This document shows, piece after piece, positions 45,826 through 56,576 of a DNA stretch of 64,000 nt; the stretch's first letter is position 1; every line of letters begins with the position of its first letter. The translations under genes and the position numbers were made by a program. The notes beneath the pieces were generated by a model. That model made no database searches and was not told the DNA's origin. It saw only the letters and a list, made by a program, of their open reading frames with translations. Source of the stretch: Bufo bufo (taxonomy: Eukaryota > Chordata > Amphibia > Anura > Bufonidae); assembly GCF_905171765.1 (NCBI RefSeq), contig NC_053390.1:582206471-582270470 (forward strand), in the 5' to 3' direction.

Positions 45826-47475
45826 GCACACGACCGTATTTTTTTGCGGTCCGCAAAACGGGGTTCCGTTATTCCGTGATCCGTGACCGTTTTTTCGTCC
45901 GTGGGTCTTCCTTGATTTTTGGAGGATCCACGGACATGAAAAAAAAGTCGTTTTGGTGTCCGCCTGGCCGTGCGGAGCCAAACGGAACCGTCCTGAATTA
46001 CAATGCAAGTCAATGGGGACGGATCCGTTTGACGTTGACACAATATGGTGCAACTTCAAATGGATCCGTCCCCCATTGACTTTCAATGTAAAGTCAGGAG
46101 TTAATATACCATAGGATCGGAGTTTTCTCCAATCCGATGGTATATTTTAACTTGAAGCGTCCCCATCACCATGGGAACGCCTCTATGTTAGAATATACCG
46201 TCGGATTTGAGTTACATCGTGAAACTCAAATCCGACAGTATATTCTAACACAGAGGCGTTCCCATGGTGATGGGGACGCTTCAGGTTAGAATATACTAAA
46301 AGAATTGTGTACATGGCAGCCCCCCCCTGTAGTTAACACATTGGTGGCCAGTGTGGCCGGCCCCCCCCTCCCTCCCCTGTAGTTAACTCATTGGTGGCCA
46401 GTGCGGCCGCCTCCCCCCTCCCTCCCCTGTAGTTAACTCATTGGTGGCCAGTGCGGCCACCCCCCCCTCCCCTGTAGTTAACTCATTGGTGGCCAGTGGC
46501 CCTCCCCTCCCCTGTAGTTAACTCATTGGTGGCCAGTGTGGCCGGCCCCCCTCCCTCCCCTGTAGTTAACTCATTGGTGGCCAGTGCGGCCGCCCCCCCC
46601 CCTCCCTCCCCTGTAGTTAACTCATTGGTGGCCAGTGCGGCCGGCCCCCCTCCCTCCCCTGTAGTTAACTCATTGGTGGCCAGTGTGGCCGGCCCCCCTC
46701 CCTCCCCTGTGGTTAACTCATTGGTGGCCAGTGTGGCCGCCCCCCCCTCCCTCCCCTGTAGTTAACTCATTGGTGGCCAGTGCGGCCGCCCCCCCTCCCC
46801 TGTAGTTAACTCATTGGTGGCCAGTGCCCCCCCTCCCCTGTAGTTAACTCATTGGTGGCCAGTGTGGCCGGCCCCCCCTCCCTCCCCTGTAGTTAACTCA
46901 TTGGTGGCCAGTGTGGCCGGCCCCCCCTCCCTCCCCTGTAGTTAACTCATTGGTGGCCAGTGCGGCCGCCCCCCCCTCCCTCCCCTGTAGTTAACTCATT
47001 GGTGACCAGTGCGGCCGCCCCCCCCTTCCCTGTAGTTAACTCATTGGTGGCCAGTGGGCCCCCCCCTCCCCTGTAGTTAACTGATTGGTGGCCAGTGCGG
47101 CCGGCCCCCCTCCCTCCCCTGTAGTTAACTCATTGGTGGCCAGTGGGCCCCCCCCCTCCCTCCCCTGTAGTTTACTCGTTGGTGGCCAGTGGGCCTTCTC
47201 CCCTCCCTCCCCCTCCTAATTAAAATCTCCCCATTATCATTGGTGGCACTGGAGTGTACCGATCGGAGTCCCAGTTTAATCGCTGGGGCTCCGATCGGTA
47301 ACCATGGCAACCAGGACGCTACTGCAGTCCCGGTTGCCATGGTTACTTAGCAATTTGTAGAACCATTATACTTACCTGCGAGCTGCGATGTCTGCGTCCG
47401 GTCGGGAGCTCCTCCTACTGGTAAGTGACAGGTCCGGCCGGGAGCTCCTCCTACTGGTAAGTGACAGGTCATGCA
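45826..47475. mobile_element. Left half of a GGCCTC foldback element
   Basis: It starts GGCCTCATGCACACGACCGT. A GGATCCGT-rich segment runs to about 46085, then hairpins (ATCCGATGGTATATT; CAAATCCGACAGTATATTCT), a minisatellite (46320-47215) and a part with GTTGCCATGGTTAC and GGAGCTCCTCCTACTGGTAA. The same modules occur in 56577-59005, where both arms are present. Here sequence stops near the centre. 47397-47430 is duplicated at 47435-47468. Confidence 0.75.
46320..47215. repeat. Minisatellite, units about 40-50 bp
   Basis: About twenty units of TGTAGTTAACTCATTGGTGG then CCAGTGCGGCCG and a C-rich run of variable length. Each unit carries a TTAA. The C-run length varies, so frames shift between units. 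Confidence 0.9.
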
Positions 47476-47640
47476 AAGCTTCAAAAAATTGTCCCTTATC
47501 AGCGACAGATGACATTTAAATTCACAAAAAAATAAGCCTTGACAGGGTCAAAATGACTGCCTATACGAAACGCCCAAGTGTTGATTGGCAGAAAAAAAAG
47601 TGGCTCATTGCGAAAACGCCTTAATAAAATTCTCCTTTTT
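47476..47640. other. No feature recognised
   Basis: Short unassigned segment between two repeats. Confidence 0.4.
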
Positions 47641-48320
47641 AATTAAGAGCAGCAGTACTGCAGTGTGGAGGTGGAAAGGGTACAGGTATAGTGGCATTTG
47701 GCTGCAAGAGTAGCAGCAGCAGAAGCAGCATAGCATAGAACATACAAGGCAGTAGTAGTAGTAGTAGTGGCAGATGCTTTGCATTAATAGTGGTGGCAGT
47801 ATGGGAATTAGTAGTGAGGAGCAGCAGGGGCAACAGCAGACATATGGTACATGTTTGCAGGCAGACAGCAGCATGATGGAGGCAGCAGCAGCCTTACGGA
47901 AGATGATGGTTGGCAGGTCGCAGCAGTGGCATGATGGCGGTGGTGGCATGATAGAGGCAGCAGCAGCAGGCATACAGGACATGATGGTAGGTAGTTCGCA
48001 GCAGTGGTATGATGGTGGCAGTGGCATGATGGAGGCCGCGGCAGCAGCCGTACAGAACTTGATGGCTGGTAGGTCGCAGCAGTAGAAGATAATGTTTGGC
48101 TGGTCGCAGAAATGGCATGATGGTGGCAGTGGCATGATGGAGGGGGCAACAGCAGCAGCAGTACAGAACATTATAGTTGGCAGGTCGCAGCAGTGGCATT
48201 GTGGCAGCGGTGGCATTATGGAGGAAGCAGCAGTAGCTGTACAGAACATGATTGTAGGTAGGTTGCAGAAGTGGCATCATGGTGGTGGTGGCATGATAGA
48301 AGTAGTAGCAGCAGTAGAAG
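47641..48320. repeat. CAG-rich minisatellite, units about 75 bp
   Basis: Units carry GGTCGCAGCAGTGGCATGAT, GGAGGCAGCAGCAGC and GTACAGAACATGATGG. The clear array is 47860-48320 and 47641-47860 is a degenerate lead-in. The unit length is near a multiple of three, so frames of 100-210 residues stay open on both strands without being genes. Confidence 0.8.
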
Positions 48321-48869
48321 GCAGGCAACAGTGGAAAGATGGTGCACCATCAGCAAGGCCAGATACATTCATTAGCCTCAGCCAGAAGATTGTGAAAATC
48401 CTGCGAATCCAGACTTAGTTCATTTCGACAACAGTGATGTTTTGGACACTGGTGGAGGACAACTTGGTCTGCTTGGGTGTCACCACGCCCCCGCGGCACG
48501 GAAAACCCTCTCCAAGATGACACTGAAGACTGGGCAAAAAAAAAGAACGAGAGTGTGCTGTGCCCGTTCAAGTCACTGTTTAAGTCTGCCTTCCCAGAAA
48601 TCCATGGGGTCAAGGAACAGGGTATGCACCAGAGATTAGCCAGAGTTTAGGTAGAAACCAATATCAGTTCTGACTAGTCAACCGTCAGGTGGTCAGATAA
48701 TAGAGAAGTGGAGTGTAGTAAGAAAGAAATATCACTGAGAGAACACCACTAAAACATAACTTTTATTGAAGACTAACAGAAGGACCCAGCTTCACACGGG
48801 TATATTTAATCTGTTTAATTTTATGTTTCCTAGTGTCGTAAAAAGATATCAACAGTTTCCCCCATAACA
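48321..48869. other. Unassigned segment
   Basis: Non-repeated sequence follows the CAG-rich array, and an 87-residue minus frame (48350-48613) has no recognised domain. Near 48785 ACCCAGCTTCACACGGGTAT resembles a short motif common in dispersed vertebrate repeats, but I cannot assign it. Confidence 0.4.
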
Positions 48870-49318
48870 GTGACCTCTACAGTACCCGCCCCTTTAACAA
48901 TGACCTCCACAGTGCCCTCCCCTTAAACATTGGCCTCCACAGTGCCCACCCCTTTAACATTGACCTCCACAGTGGCCGCCCCTTTAAAATTGACCTCCAC
49001 CGTGCCTGCCCCTTTAACAGTGACCTCCACAGTGCCCGCCCCTTTAACAGTGACCGCCCCTTTAGCATTGACCACCCATTTAACAGTGACCTTCATAGTG
49101 GCCACCCCTTTAACAGTGACCTTCACAGTGCCCACCCCTTTAACAGTGACTTTCACAGTCACCGCGCCTTTAACAGTGACTTTCACAGTGACTGCCCCTT
49201 TAACAGTGACTTTCACAGTGACCGCCCCTTTAACAGTAATTTTCACAGTGACTGCCCATTAAATGTGACTTTCACAGTGCCCGCCTCTTTAACAGTGACT
49301 TTCACAGTGCCCGCCCCT
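48870..49318. repeat. 30-bp minisatellite, left part
   Basis: Units read CCCCTTTAACAGTGACTTTC then ACAGTGACCG. The part to about 49080 is more diverged (GACCTCCACAGTGCC). The array resumes at 63110 in the same direction, so one array was split by the TTAA element. Each unit has a TTAA. Frames with TVKVTVKGAV repeats on minus are artefacts. Confidence 0.92.
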
Positions 49319-49689
49319 TTAACCAGCTCAGGACCGCCATATGCAGGATTGCGTCCTGGCGGCGGCCCTGTTATTCTGGGTGGACGCATATACGCGTCCT
49401 CTCGCGAGAGGCGAGATTTCCTGTGAAGGCGCGCACATAGGCTTGCGCGTTCACAGGAACCGAAGGTAAGCGAGTGGATCTGCAGCTTGCCAGCGGCGAT
49501 CGTTCGCTGGCAGGCTGTAAATGCGATTTTTTTAACCCCTAACAGATATATTAGACGCTGTTTTGATAACAGCGTCTAATATACCTGCTACCTGGTCCTC
49601 TGGTGGTCCCTTTTGCTTGGATCGACCACCAGAGGACACAGGCAGCTCTGTAATAAGTAGCACCAAACACCACTACACTACACCCCCCC

Positions 49690-49945
49690 ACTGACACTTA
49701 TTAACCCCTTATTAACCCCTGATCACCCCATATTAGACTCCCTGATCACCCCCCTGTCATTGATCACCCCCCCTGTCATTGATCACCCCCCTGTAAGGCT
49801 CCATTCAGACGTCCGTAGGTGTTTTGCAGATCCGATCCATGGATCTGCGGATCCGCAAAACACATACGGACGTCTGAATGGAGCCGTACAGGGGGGTGAT
49901 CAATGACATATAGCCCATATAGACTCCCTAATCACCCCCCTGTCA
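49690..49945. repeat. Palindromic satellite, first unit, broken by a hAT element
   Basis: The unit type is the same as at 35430-36680 (CTGTCATTGATCACCCCCCT, GTAAGGCTCCATTCAGACGT). The hAT element that follows duplicated TTGATCAC from this unit. Confidence 0.85.
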
Positions 49946-49953
49946 TTGATCAC

Positions 49954-52900
49954 TAGAGATGGCCCGAACTATCCGACGGCGAACAGTTCCCGGCGAACAT
50001 AGCTTGTTCGCGTTCGCCTCTGCCGGGCGAACACATGCGATGTTCGGTCCGCCCCCTATACATCATCATTGAGCAAACTTTGACCCTGTACCTCACAGTC
50101 AGCAGACACATTCCAGCCAATCAGCAGCATACCCTCCCTCCCAGACCCTCCCACCTCCTGCACAGCATCCATTTTAGATTCATTCTGAAGCTGCAGTCTT
50201 AGTGAGAGGAGGGAGACTGTAACTGCTGCTGATTTAATTGGGAAATCGATAGCTAGGCTAGTGAATTCAGTGTCCACTCCAGTCCTGAAAGACTCATCTG
50301 ATCTCTGCTGTAAGGACAGCGTCCTGACAGCACCCCAAAAAGCCCTTTTTAGGGCTGCAACATTAGTCTGCTTTTTTTTTTTCCTTTATATACATATTGC
50401 AGTTGCCTGGCCTGCCTGTGTGTGAGGAGCTGCAGGCCCACAGACTGTAGTGTGCCCACTGCCAGTGCTCACCCCTGTCATTCCGTGTGGCACAGGACTT
50501 TGCTTAAAAAAAGGCACTTAATTTTTACACTTTAATCTAAGGTTAGTTGCCTGCCAGTGTGTGTCAGGCTGACTTCCACTGACTGTAGTGTGCCCACTGC
50601 CAGTGCCCACCACTCATACCGGCTGGCACAGGACTTTGCATAAAAAAGGCATTTAATTTTTACACTTTAGTGTAATTTCAGCTGCTTGCCTGCTGCTAGT
50701 GTGTGTCAGGCCGACTTCAACTGACTGTAGTGTGCCCACTGCCAGTGCCCACCCCTGTCATCCCGTGTGGCACAGGACTTTGCTTAAAAAAAAGGCACTT
50801 CATTTTTACACTTTAATCTAAGGTTAGTTGCCTGCCAGTGTGTGTCAGGCCGACTTCAACTGACTGTAGTGTGCCCACTGCCAGTGCCCACCCCTGTCAT
50901 CCCGAGTGGCACAGGACTTTGCTTAAAAAATAGGCACTTAATTTTTACACTTTAATCTAAGGTTAGTTGCCTGCCAGTGTGTGTCAGGCTGACTTCCACT
51001 GACTGTAGTGTGCCCACTGCCAGTGCCCACCACTCATACCGGCTGGCACAGGACTTTGCTTAAAAAAAAGGCACTTCATTTTTACACTTTAATCTAAGGT
51101 TAGTTGCCTGCCAGTGTGTGTCAGGCCGACTTCAACTGACTGTAGTGTGCCCACTGCCAGTGCCCACCCCTGTCATCCCGAGTGGCACAGGACTTTGCTT
51201 AAAAAATAGGCACTTAATTTTTACACTTTAATCTAAGGTTAGTTGCCTGCCAGTGTGTGTCAGGCTGACTTCCACTGACTGTAGTGTGCCCACTGCCAGT
51301 GCCCACCACTCATACCGGCTGGCACAGGACTTTGCATAAAAAAGGCATTTAATTTTTACACTTTAGTGTAATTTCAGCTGCTTGCCTGCTGCTAGTGTGT
51401 GTCAGGCCGACTTCAACTGACTGTAGTGTGCCCACTGCCAGTGCCCACCCCTGTCATCCCGTGTGGCACAGGACTTTGCTTAAAAAAAAGGCACTTCATT
51501 TTTACACTTTAATCTAAGGTTAGTTGCCTGCCAGTGTGTGTCAGGCCGACTTCAACTGACTGTAGTGTGCCCACTGCCAGTGCCCACCCCTGTCATCCCG
51601 AGTGGCACAGGACTTTGCTTAAAAAATAGGCACTTAATTTTTACACTTTAATCTAAGGTTAGTTGCCTGCCAGTGTGTGTCAGGCTGACTTCCACTGACT
51701 GTAGTGTGCCCACTGCCAGTGCCCACCACTCATACCGGCTGGCACAGGACTTTGCTTAAAAAAGGCATTTAATTTTTACACTTTAATGTAATTTCAGCTG
51801 CTTGCCTGCTGCTAGTGTGTGTCAGGCCGACTTCAACTGACTGTAGTGTGCCCACTGCCAGTGCCCACCCCTGTCATACCGAGTGGCACAGGACTTTGCT
51901 TAAAAAATAGGCACTTAATTTTTACACTTTAATCTAAGGTTAGTTGCCTGCCAGTGTGTGTCAGGCTGACTTCCACTGACTGTAGTGTGCCCACTGCCAG
52001 TGCCCACCCCTGTCATACCGAGTGGCACAGGACTTTGCTTAAAAAATAGGCACTTAATTTTTACACTTTAATCTAAGGTTAGTTGCCTGCCAGTGTGTGT
52101 CAGGCTGACTTCCACTGACTGTAGTGTGCCCACTGCCAGTGCCCACCACTCATACCGGCTGGCACAGGACTTTGCTTAAAAAAGGCATTTAATTTTTACA
52201 CTTTAATGTAATTTCAGCTGCTTGCCTGCTGCTAGTGTGTGTCAGGCCGACTTCAACTGACTGTAGTGTGCCCACTGCCAGTGCCCACCCCTGTCATACC
52301 GAGTGGCACAGGACTTTGCTTAAAAAATAGGCACTTAATTTTTACACTTTAATCTAAGGTTAGTTGCCTGCCAGTGTGTGTCAGGCTGACTTCCACTGAC
52401 TGTAGTGTGCCCACTGCCAGTGCCCACCACTCATACCGGCTGGCACAGGACTTTGCATAAAAAAGGCATTTAATTTTTACACTTTAGTGTAATTTCAGCT
52501 GCTTGCCTGCTGCTAGTGTGTGTCAGGCCGACTTCAACTGACTGTAGTGTGCCCACTGCCAGTGCCAACCACTGATACCGGGTGGCACAGTAGCTTGCCG
52601 ATAAATAAGGCATTTAATTTTTAGACAGTAGTCTAAATTCAGTTGCTTGCCTGCTGCCAGTGTGTGTCAGGCCCGCTTCCACTGACTGTAGTGTGCCCAC
52701 TGCCAGTGCCAACCACTGATACCGGGTGGCACAGTAGCTTGCCGATAAATAAGGCATTTAATTTTTAGACAGTAGTCTAAATTCAGTTGCTTGCCTGCTG
52801 CCAGTGTGTGTCAGGCCCTCTTCCACTGACTGTAGTGTGCCCACTGCCAGTGCCAACCACTCATACCGGGTGGCACAGTAGCTTGCCGATAAATAAGGCA

Positions 52901-53794
52901 TTTAATTTTTACACTTTAGTGTAATTTCAGTTGCTTGCCTGCTGCCAGTGTGTGTCAGGCCCGCTTCTACTGACTGTAGTGTGCCCACTGCCAGTGCCAA
53001 CCACTGATACCATCTCCCCGTTCGAAAAATCTATTCAATAAATGGCACCCAGATTGGGGACGTTAGAGGGATTAAACTGATGAGAATAGTACTACAGAAA
53101 ATACCACTCATATCGGGTGTGACAGTAAATTGCACGGCGCAGACGCAGTCACCGTGGATAAAAACAAAGGGGAGGGAGCCAGCGTTTTTTTAACCATCTC
53201 CCCGTTCGAAAAATCAATTCAATTGACCTTTCGGGGACCCTTGGTGTTGTACGTGGCTGGGTGGAGGAAGAAACCTTCAATGACATCACCGGGACGTGGC
53301 TAGCTTGGTATCCAACCTTGTGCAAATGGGGAGTTTGCGGTTGTGCAAATGAACTGTTTGCGGTGCATTAAAAGGGGAGTTTGGTCTGTCAATGTCTGTG
53401 ATGCGGGCGTAACCCTTACACTACCTGATCGATACAACATCATACCTGATCGTATACACACACTGGATGTTTTAAAGCACGTTATTCCAAACAATTTAGG
53501 AATGTTAGTTGATTTATGCCCTTTATGGATTAAAACCCGACTCTGCGTCCACTACGTAATTTTCCATGGGAGTTTTGCCATAGATCCCCCTCCGGCATGC
53601 CACAGTCCAGGTGTTAGACCCCTTGAAACAACTTTCTCATCACTATTGTGGCCAGAAAGAGTCCCTGTGGGTTTTAAAATTCGCCTGTCTATTGAAGTCT
53701 ATGGCGGTTCGCCCGGTTCGCCAGTTCGCGAACATTTGCGGAAGTTCTCGTTCGCTGTTCGCGAACTGAAAATTTTATGTTCGCGACATCACTA
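49954..53794 (+). mobile_element. 3.8-kb non-autonomous hAT element
   Basis: The ends are TAGAGATGGCCCGAAC and GCGACATCACTA, with a perfect 8-bp duplication TTGATCAC (49946-49953 and 53795-53802). The interior is a leader (50040-50330), a long tandem array (50330-53005) and a 3' part (53005-53794) with GTTCGCGAAC-type inverted repeats near the end. A 151-residue frame (53343-53798) runs over the end of the element, shows no hAT domain and is probably not a gene. Confidence 0.92.
50330..53005 (+). repeat. Higher-order tandem array inside the hAT element, units about 140 bp
   Basis: About nineteen units share GACTGTAGTGTGCCCACTGC then GGCACAGGACTTTGC. Three unit types alternate. The marker CACTCATACCGGCTGG recurs at 50611, 51031, 51307, 51727, 52147 and 52428, that is at steps of 420 or about 280 bases (three or two units). 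Confidence 0.88.
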
Positions 53795-53802
53795 TTGATC
53801 AC

Positions 53803-54785
53803 CCCCCTGTAAGGCTGGTTCCATTCAGAGGTCCGTATGTGTTTTGCTGATCCACGGATCCATGGATCGGATCCGCAAAACACATACGGACCTCTGAATG
53901 GAGCCTTACAGGAGGGTGATCAACCCATATAGACTCCCTGATCACCCCCCTGTCATTGATCACCGCCCTGTCATTGATCACCCCCTGTCATTGATCACCC
54001 ACCTGTAAGGCTCCATTCAGACGTCCGTACGTGTTTTGCGGATCCAATCCATGGATCCGTGGATCCGCAAAACACATACGGACCTCTGAATGGAGCCTTA
54101 CAGGGGGGTGATCAATGACAGGGGGGTGATCAATGACAGGGTGGTGATCACCCCATATAGACTCCCTGATCACCCCCCTGTCATTGATCACCCCCCTGTC
54201 ATTGATCACCCCCATGTAAGGCTCCATTCAGACGTCCGTATGTGTTTTACTGATCTGATCCATGGATCCGTGGATCCGCAAAACACATACGGACCTCTGA
54301 ATGGAGCCTTACAGGGGGATGATCGCCCCATATAGACTCCCTGATCACTCCCCTGTCATTGATCACCTCCCTGTCATTGACCACCCACCTGTAAGGCTCC
54401 ATTCAGACGTCCGTATGTGATTTGCGGATCCGATCCATGGATCCGTGGATCCGCAAAACACATACGGACCTCTGAATGGAGCCTTACAGGGGGGTGATCA
54501 ATGACAGGGGGGTGATCAATGACAGGGTGGTGATCACCTCATATAGACTCCCTGATCACCCCCCTGTCATTGATCACCCCCCTGTAAGGCTCCATTCAGA
54601 CGTCCGTATGTGTTTTGCGGATCCGATCCGTGGATCTGCAAAACACATACGGACCTCTGAATGGAGCCTTACAGGGGGGTGATCAATGACAGGGGGGTGA
54701 TCAATGACAGGGTGGTGATCACCCCATATAGACTCCCTGATCACCCCCCTGTCATTGATCACCCCCCTGTAAGGATCCATTCAGA
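53803..54785. repeat. Palindromic satellite, continued
   Basis: About five further units of the type at 35430-36680, with cores GGATCCATGGATCCGTGGAT and GTCTGAATGGAGCC variants. They continue the series broken at 49945. Confidence 0.85.
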
Positions 54786-56112
54786 CATTTTTTTGGCACA
54801 ATTTAACGGAAATTGATATTTTTATAATTTTTTTTTTCTTACAAATTCTCATATTCCACTAACTTGTGACAAAATTTTAATTTTTTTTTAAAATTATAAA
54901 ACATTTATATTCCAGACTTCTTCTCACGCTTTAGGGCCCCTAAAATGCCAGGGCAGTATAAATACCCCACATGTGACCCCATTTTGGAAAGAAAACACCT
55001 CAAGGTATTTTGTGAAGGGCATGGTGAGTTCATGTAAAATTTTATTTTTTGTCACAAGTTAGCGGAAAGGCAGACTTTGTGAGAAAAAACAAACAAAAAA
55101 AAATTTCCGCTAACTTGTGCAAAAAAAAAAAATCTTCTATGAACTCGCCTTGCCCCTCATTGAATACCTTGGAGTGTCTTCTTTCCAAAATGGGGTCACA
55201 TGTTGGTTATTTATACTGCCCTGGCATTTTAGGGGCCCTAATGCGTGAGAAGAAGTCTGGGATCCAAATGTCTAAAAATGCCCTCCTAAAAGGAATTTGG
55301 GCCCCTTTGCGCATCTAGGCTGCAAAAAAGTGTCACACATGTGGTATCGCCATTTTCAGGAGAAGTTGGGCAATGTGTTTTGGGGTGTCTTTTTACATAT
55401 ACCCATGCTGGGTGAGATAAATATCTCGGTCAAATGCCAACTTTGTATAAAAAAAAATGGTAAAAGTTGTCTTTTGCCGAGATATTTCTCTCACCCAGCA
55501 TGGGTATATGTAAAAAGACACCCCAAAACACATTGCCCAACTTCTCTTGAGTACGGCGATACCACATGTGTGACACTTTTTTGCAGCCTAGGTGGGCAAA
55601 GGGGCCCACATTCCAAAGAGCACCTTTAGGATTTCACAGGGCGTTTTTTACACATTTTGATTTCAAACTACTTCTCACGCATTAGGGCCCCTAAAATGGC
55701 AGGGCAGTATAACTACCCCACAAGTGACCCCATTTTGGAAAGAAGACACCCCAAGGTATTTCGTGAGGGGCATGGCGAGTTCCTAGAATTTTTAATTTTT
55801 TGTCACAAGTTAGCGGAAAATGATGATTTTTTTTTTTTTTACAAAGTCTCATATTCCACTAACTTGTGACAAAAAATAAAAACTTCCATGAACTCACTAT
55901 GCCCATCACGAAATACCTTGGGGTGTCTTCTTTCCAAAATGGGGTAACTTGTGGGGTAGTTATACTGCCCTGGCATTTTAGGGGCCCTAATGCGTGAGAA
56001 GTAGTTTGAAATCAAAATGTGTAAAAAATGCCCTGTGAAATCCTAAAGGTGCTCTTTGGAATGTGAGCTCCTTTGCCCATCTAGGCTGCAAAAAAGCGTC
56101 ACACATGTGGTA
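54786..56112. repeat. Palindrome chain of the TTAA element
   Basis: This matches 36690-38238 module for module: GACACCCCAAGGTATTTCGT pairs with inverse copies, and TTTACATATACCCATGCTGG pairs around 55450. Apparent frames of 60-110 residues follow the arms. It is cut at 56117 by the LTR element and resumes at 62006. Confidence 0.85.
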
Positions 56113-56576
56113 TCGCCTGTAACGGATCCGCTTCCGTTAATGGACGCTTCCTAGCTTGCGCCGAGGACCACAAGCACCGCACTGGACACCACAAGCACCG
56201 CAGACTCCACAACAGCCGTAGCTTAACTGGAGCCGCGCCGTCTTCCTTCCACCCTGAATGAACCTCCAGCATTCAGGACCATGTGGGAAAGATCTCTCCT
56301 CCAGGGAATATGCAGAGCATAGCAATCCCCAGCGTGACATAGCAATTCCCTCCAATAACGAGACAAGGCTGCGTTTTGAAGGTTTAGAAAAACATGAACT
56401 GAACTGAACTCTTTAGTGAGGGCTACCCGCCCGTATTTATGCGGGTCCCCACAATGCATCATGGTTTCCTCCTCTCTGCCATGGAGACACCCGAAGAGCA
56501 ATTCAATTATCTCCCAGGACAAAGGGAAATCACCAAAACACATGTGGGAACAATAGGAGAGGAATCACCACCCAAA

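Noticed and set aside
47605..48249. 214-residue minus frame rich in cysteine and proline
   Set aside because: It lies in the CAG-rich minisatellite, has several phases open and no conserved domain.
53343..53798. 151-residue plus frame near the hAT 3' end
   Set aside because: It runs over the terminal repeat of the element, lacks any known domain and has no partner frame in the rest of the element.
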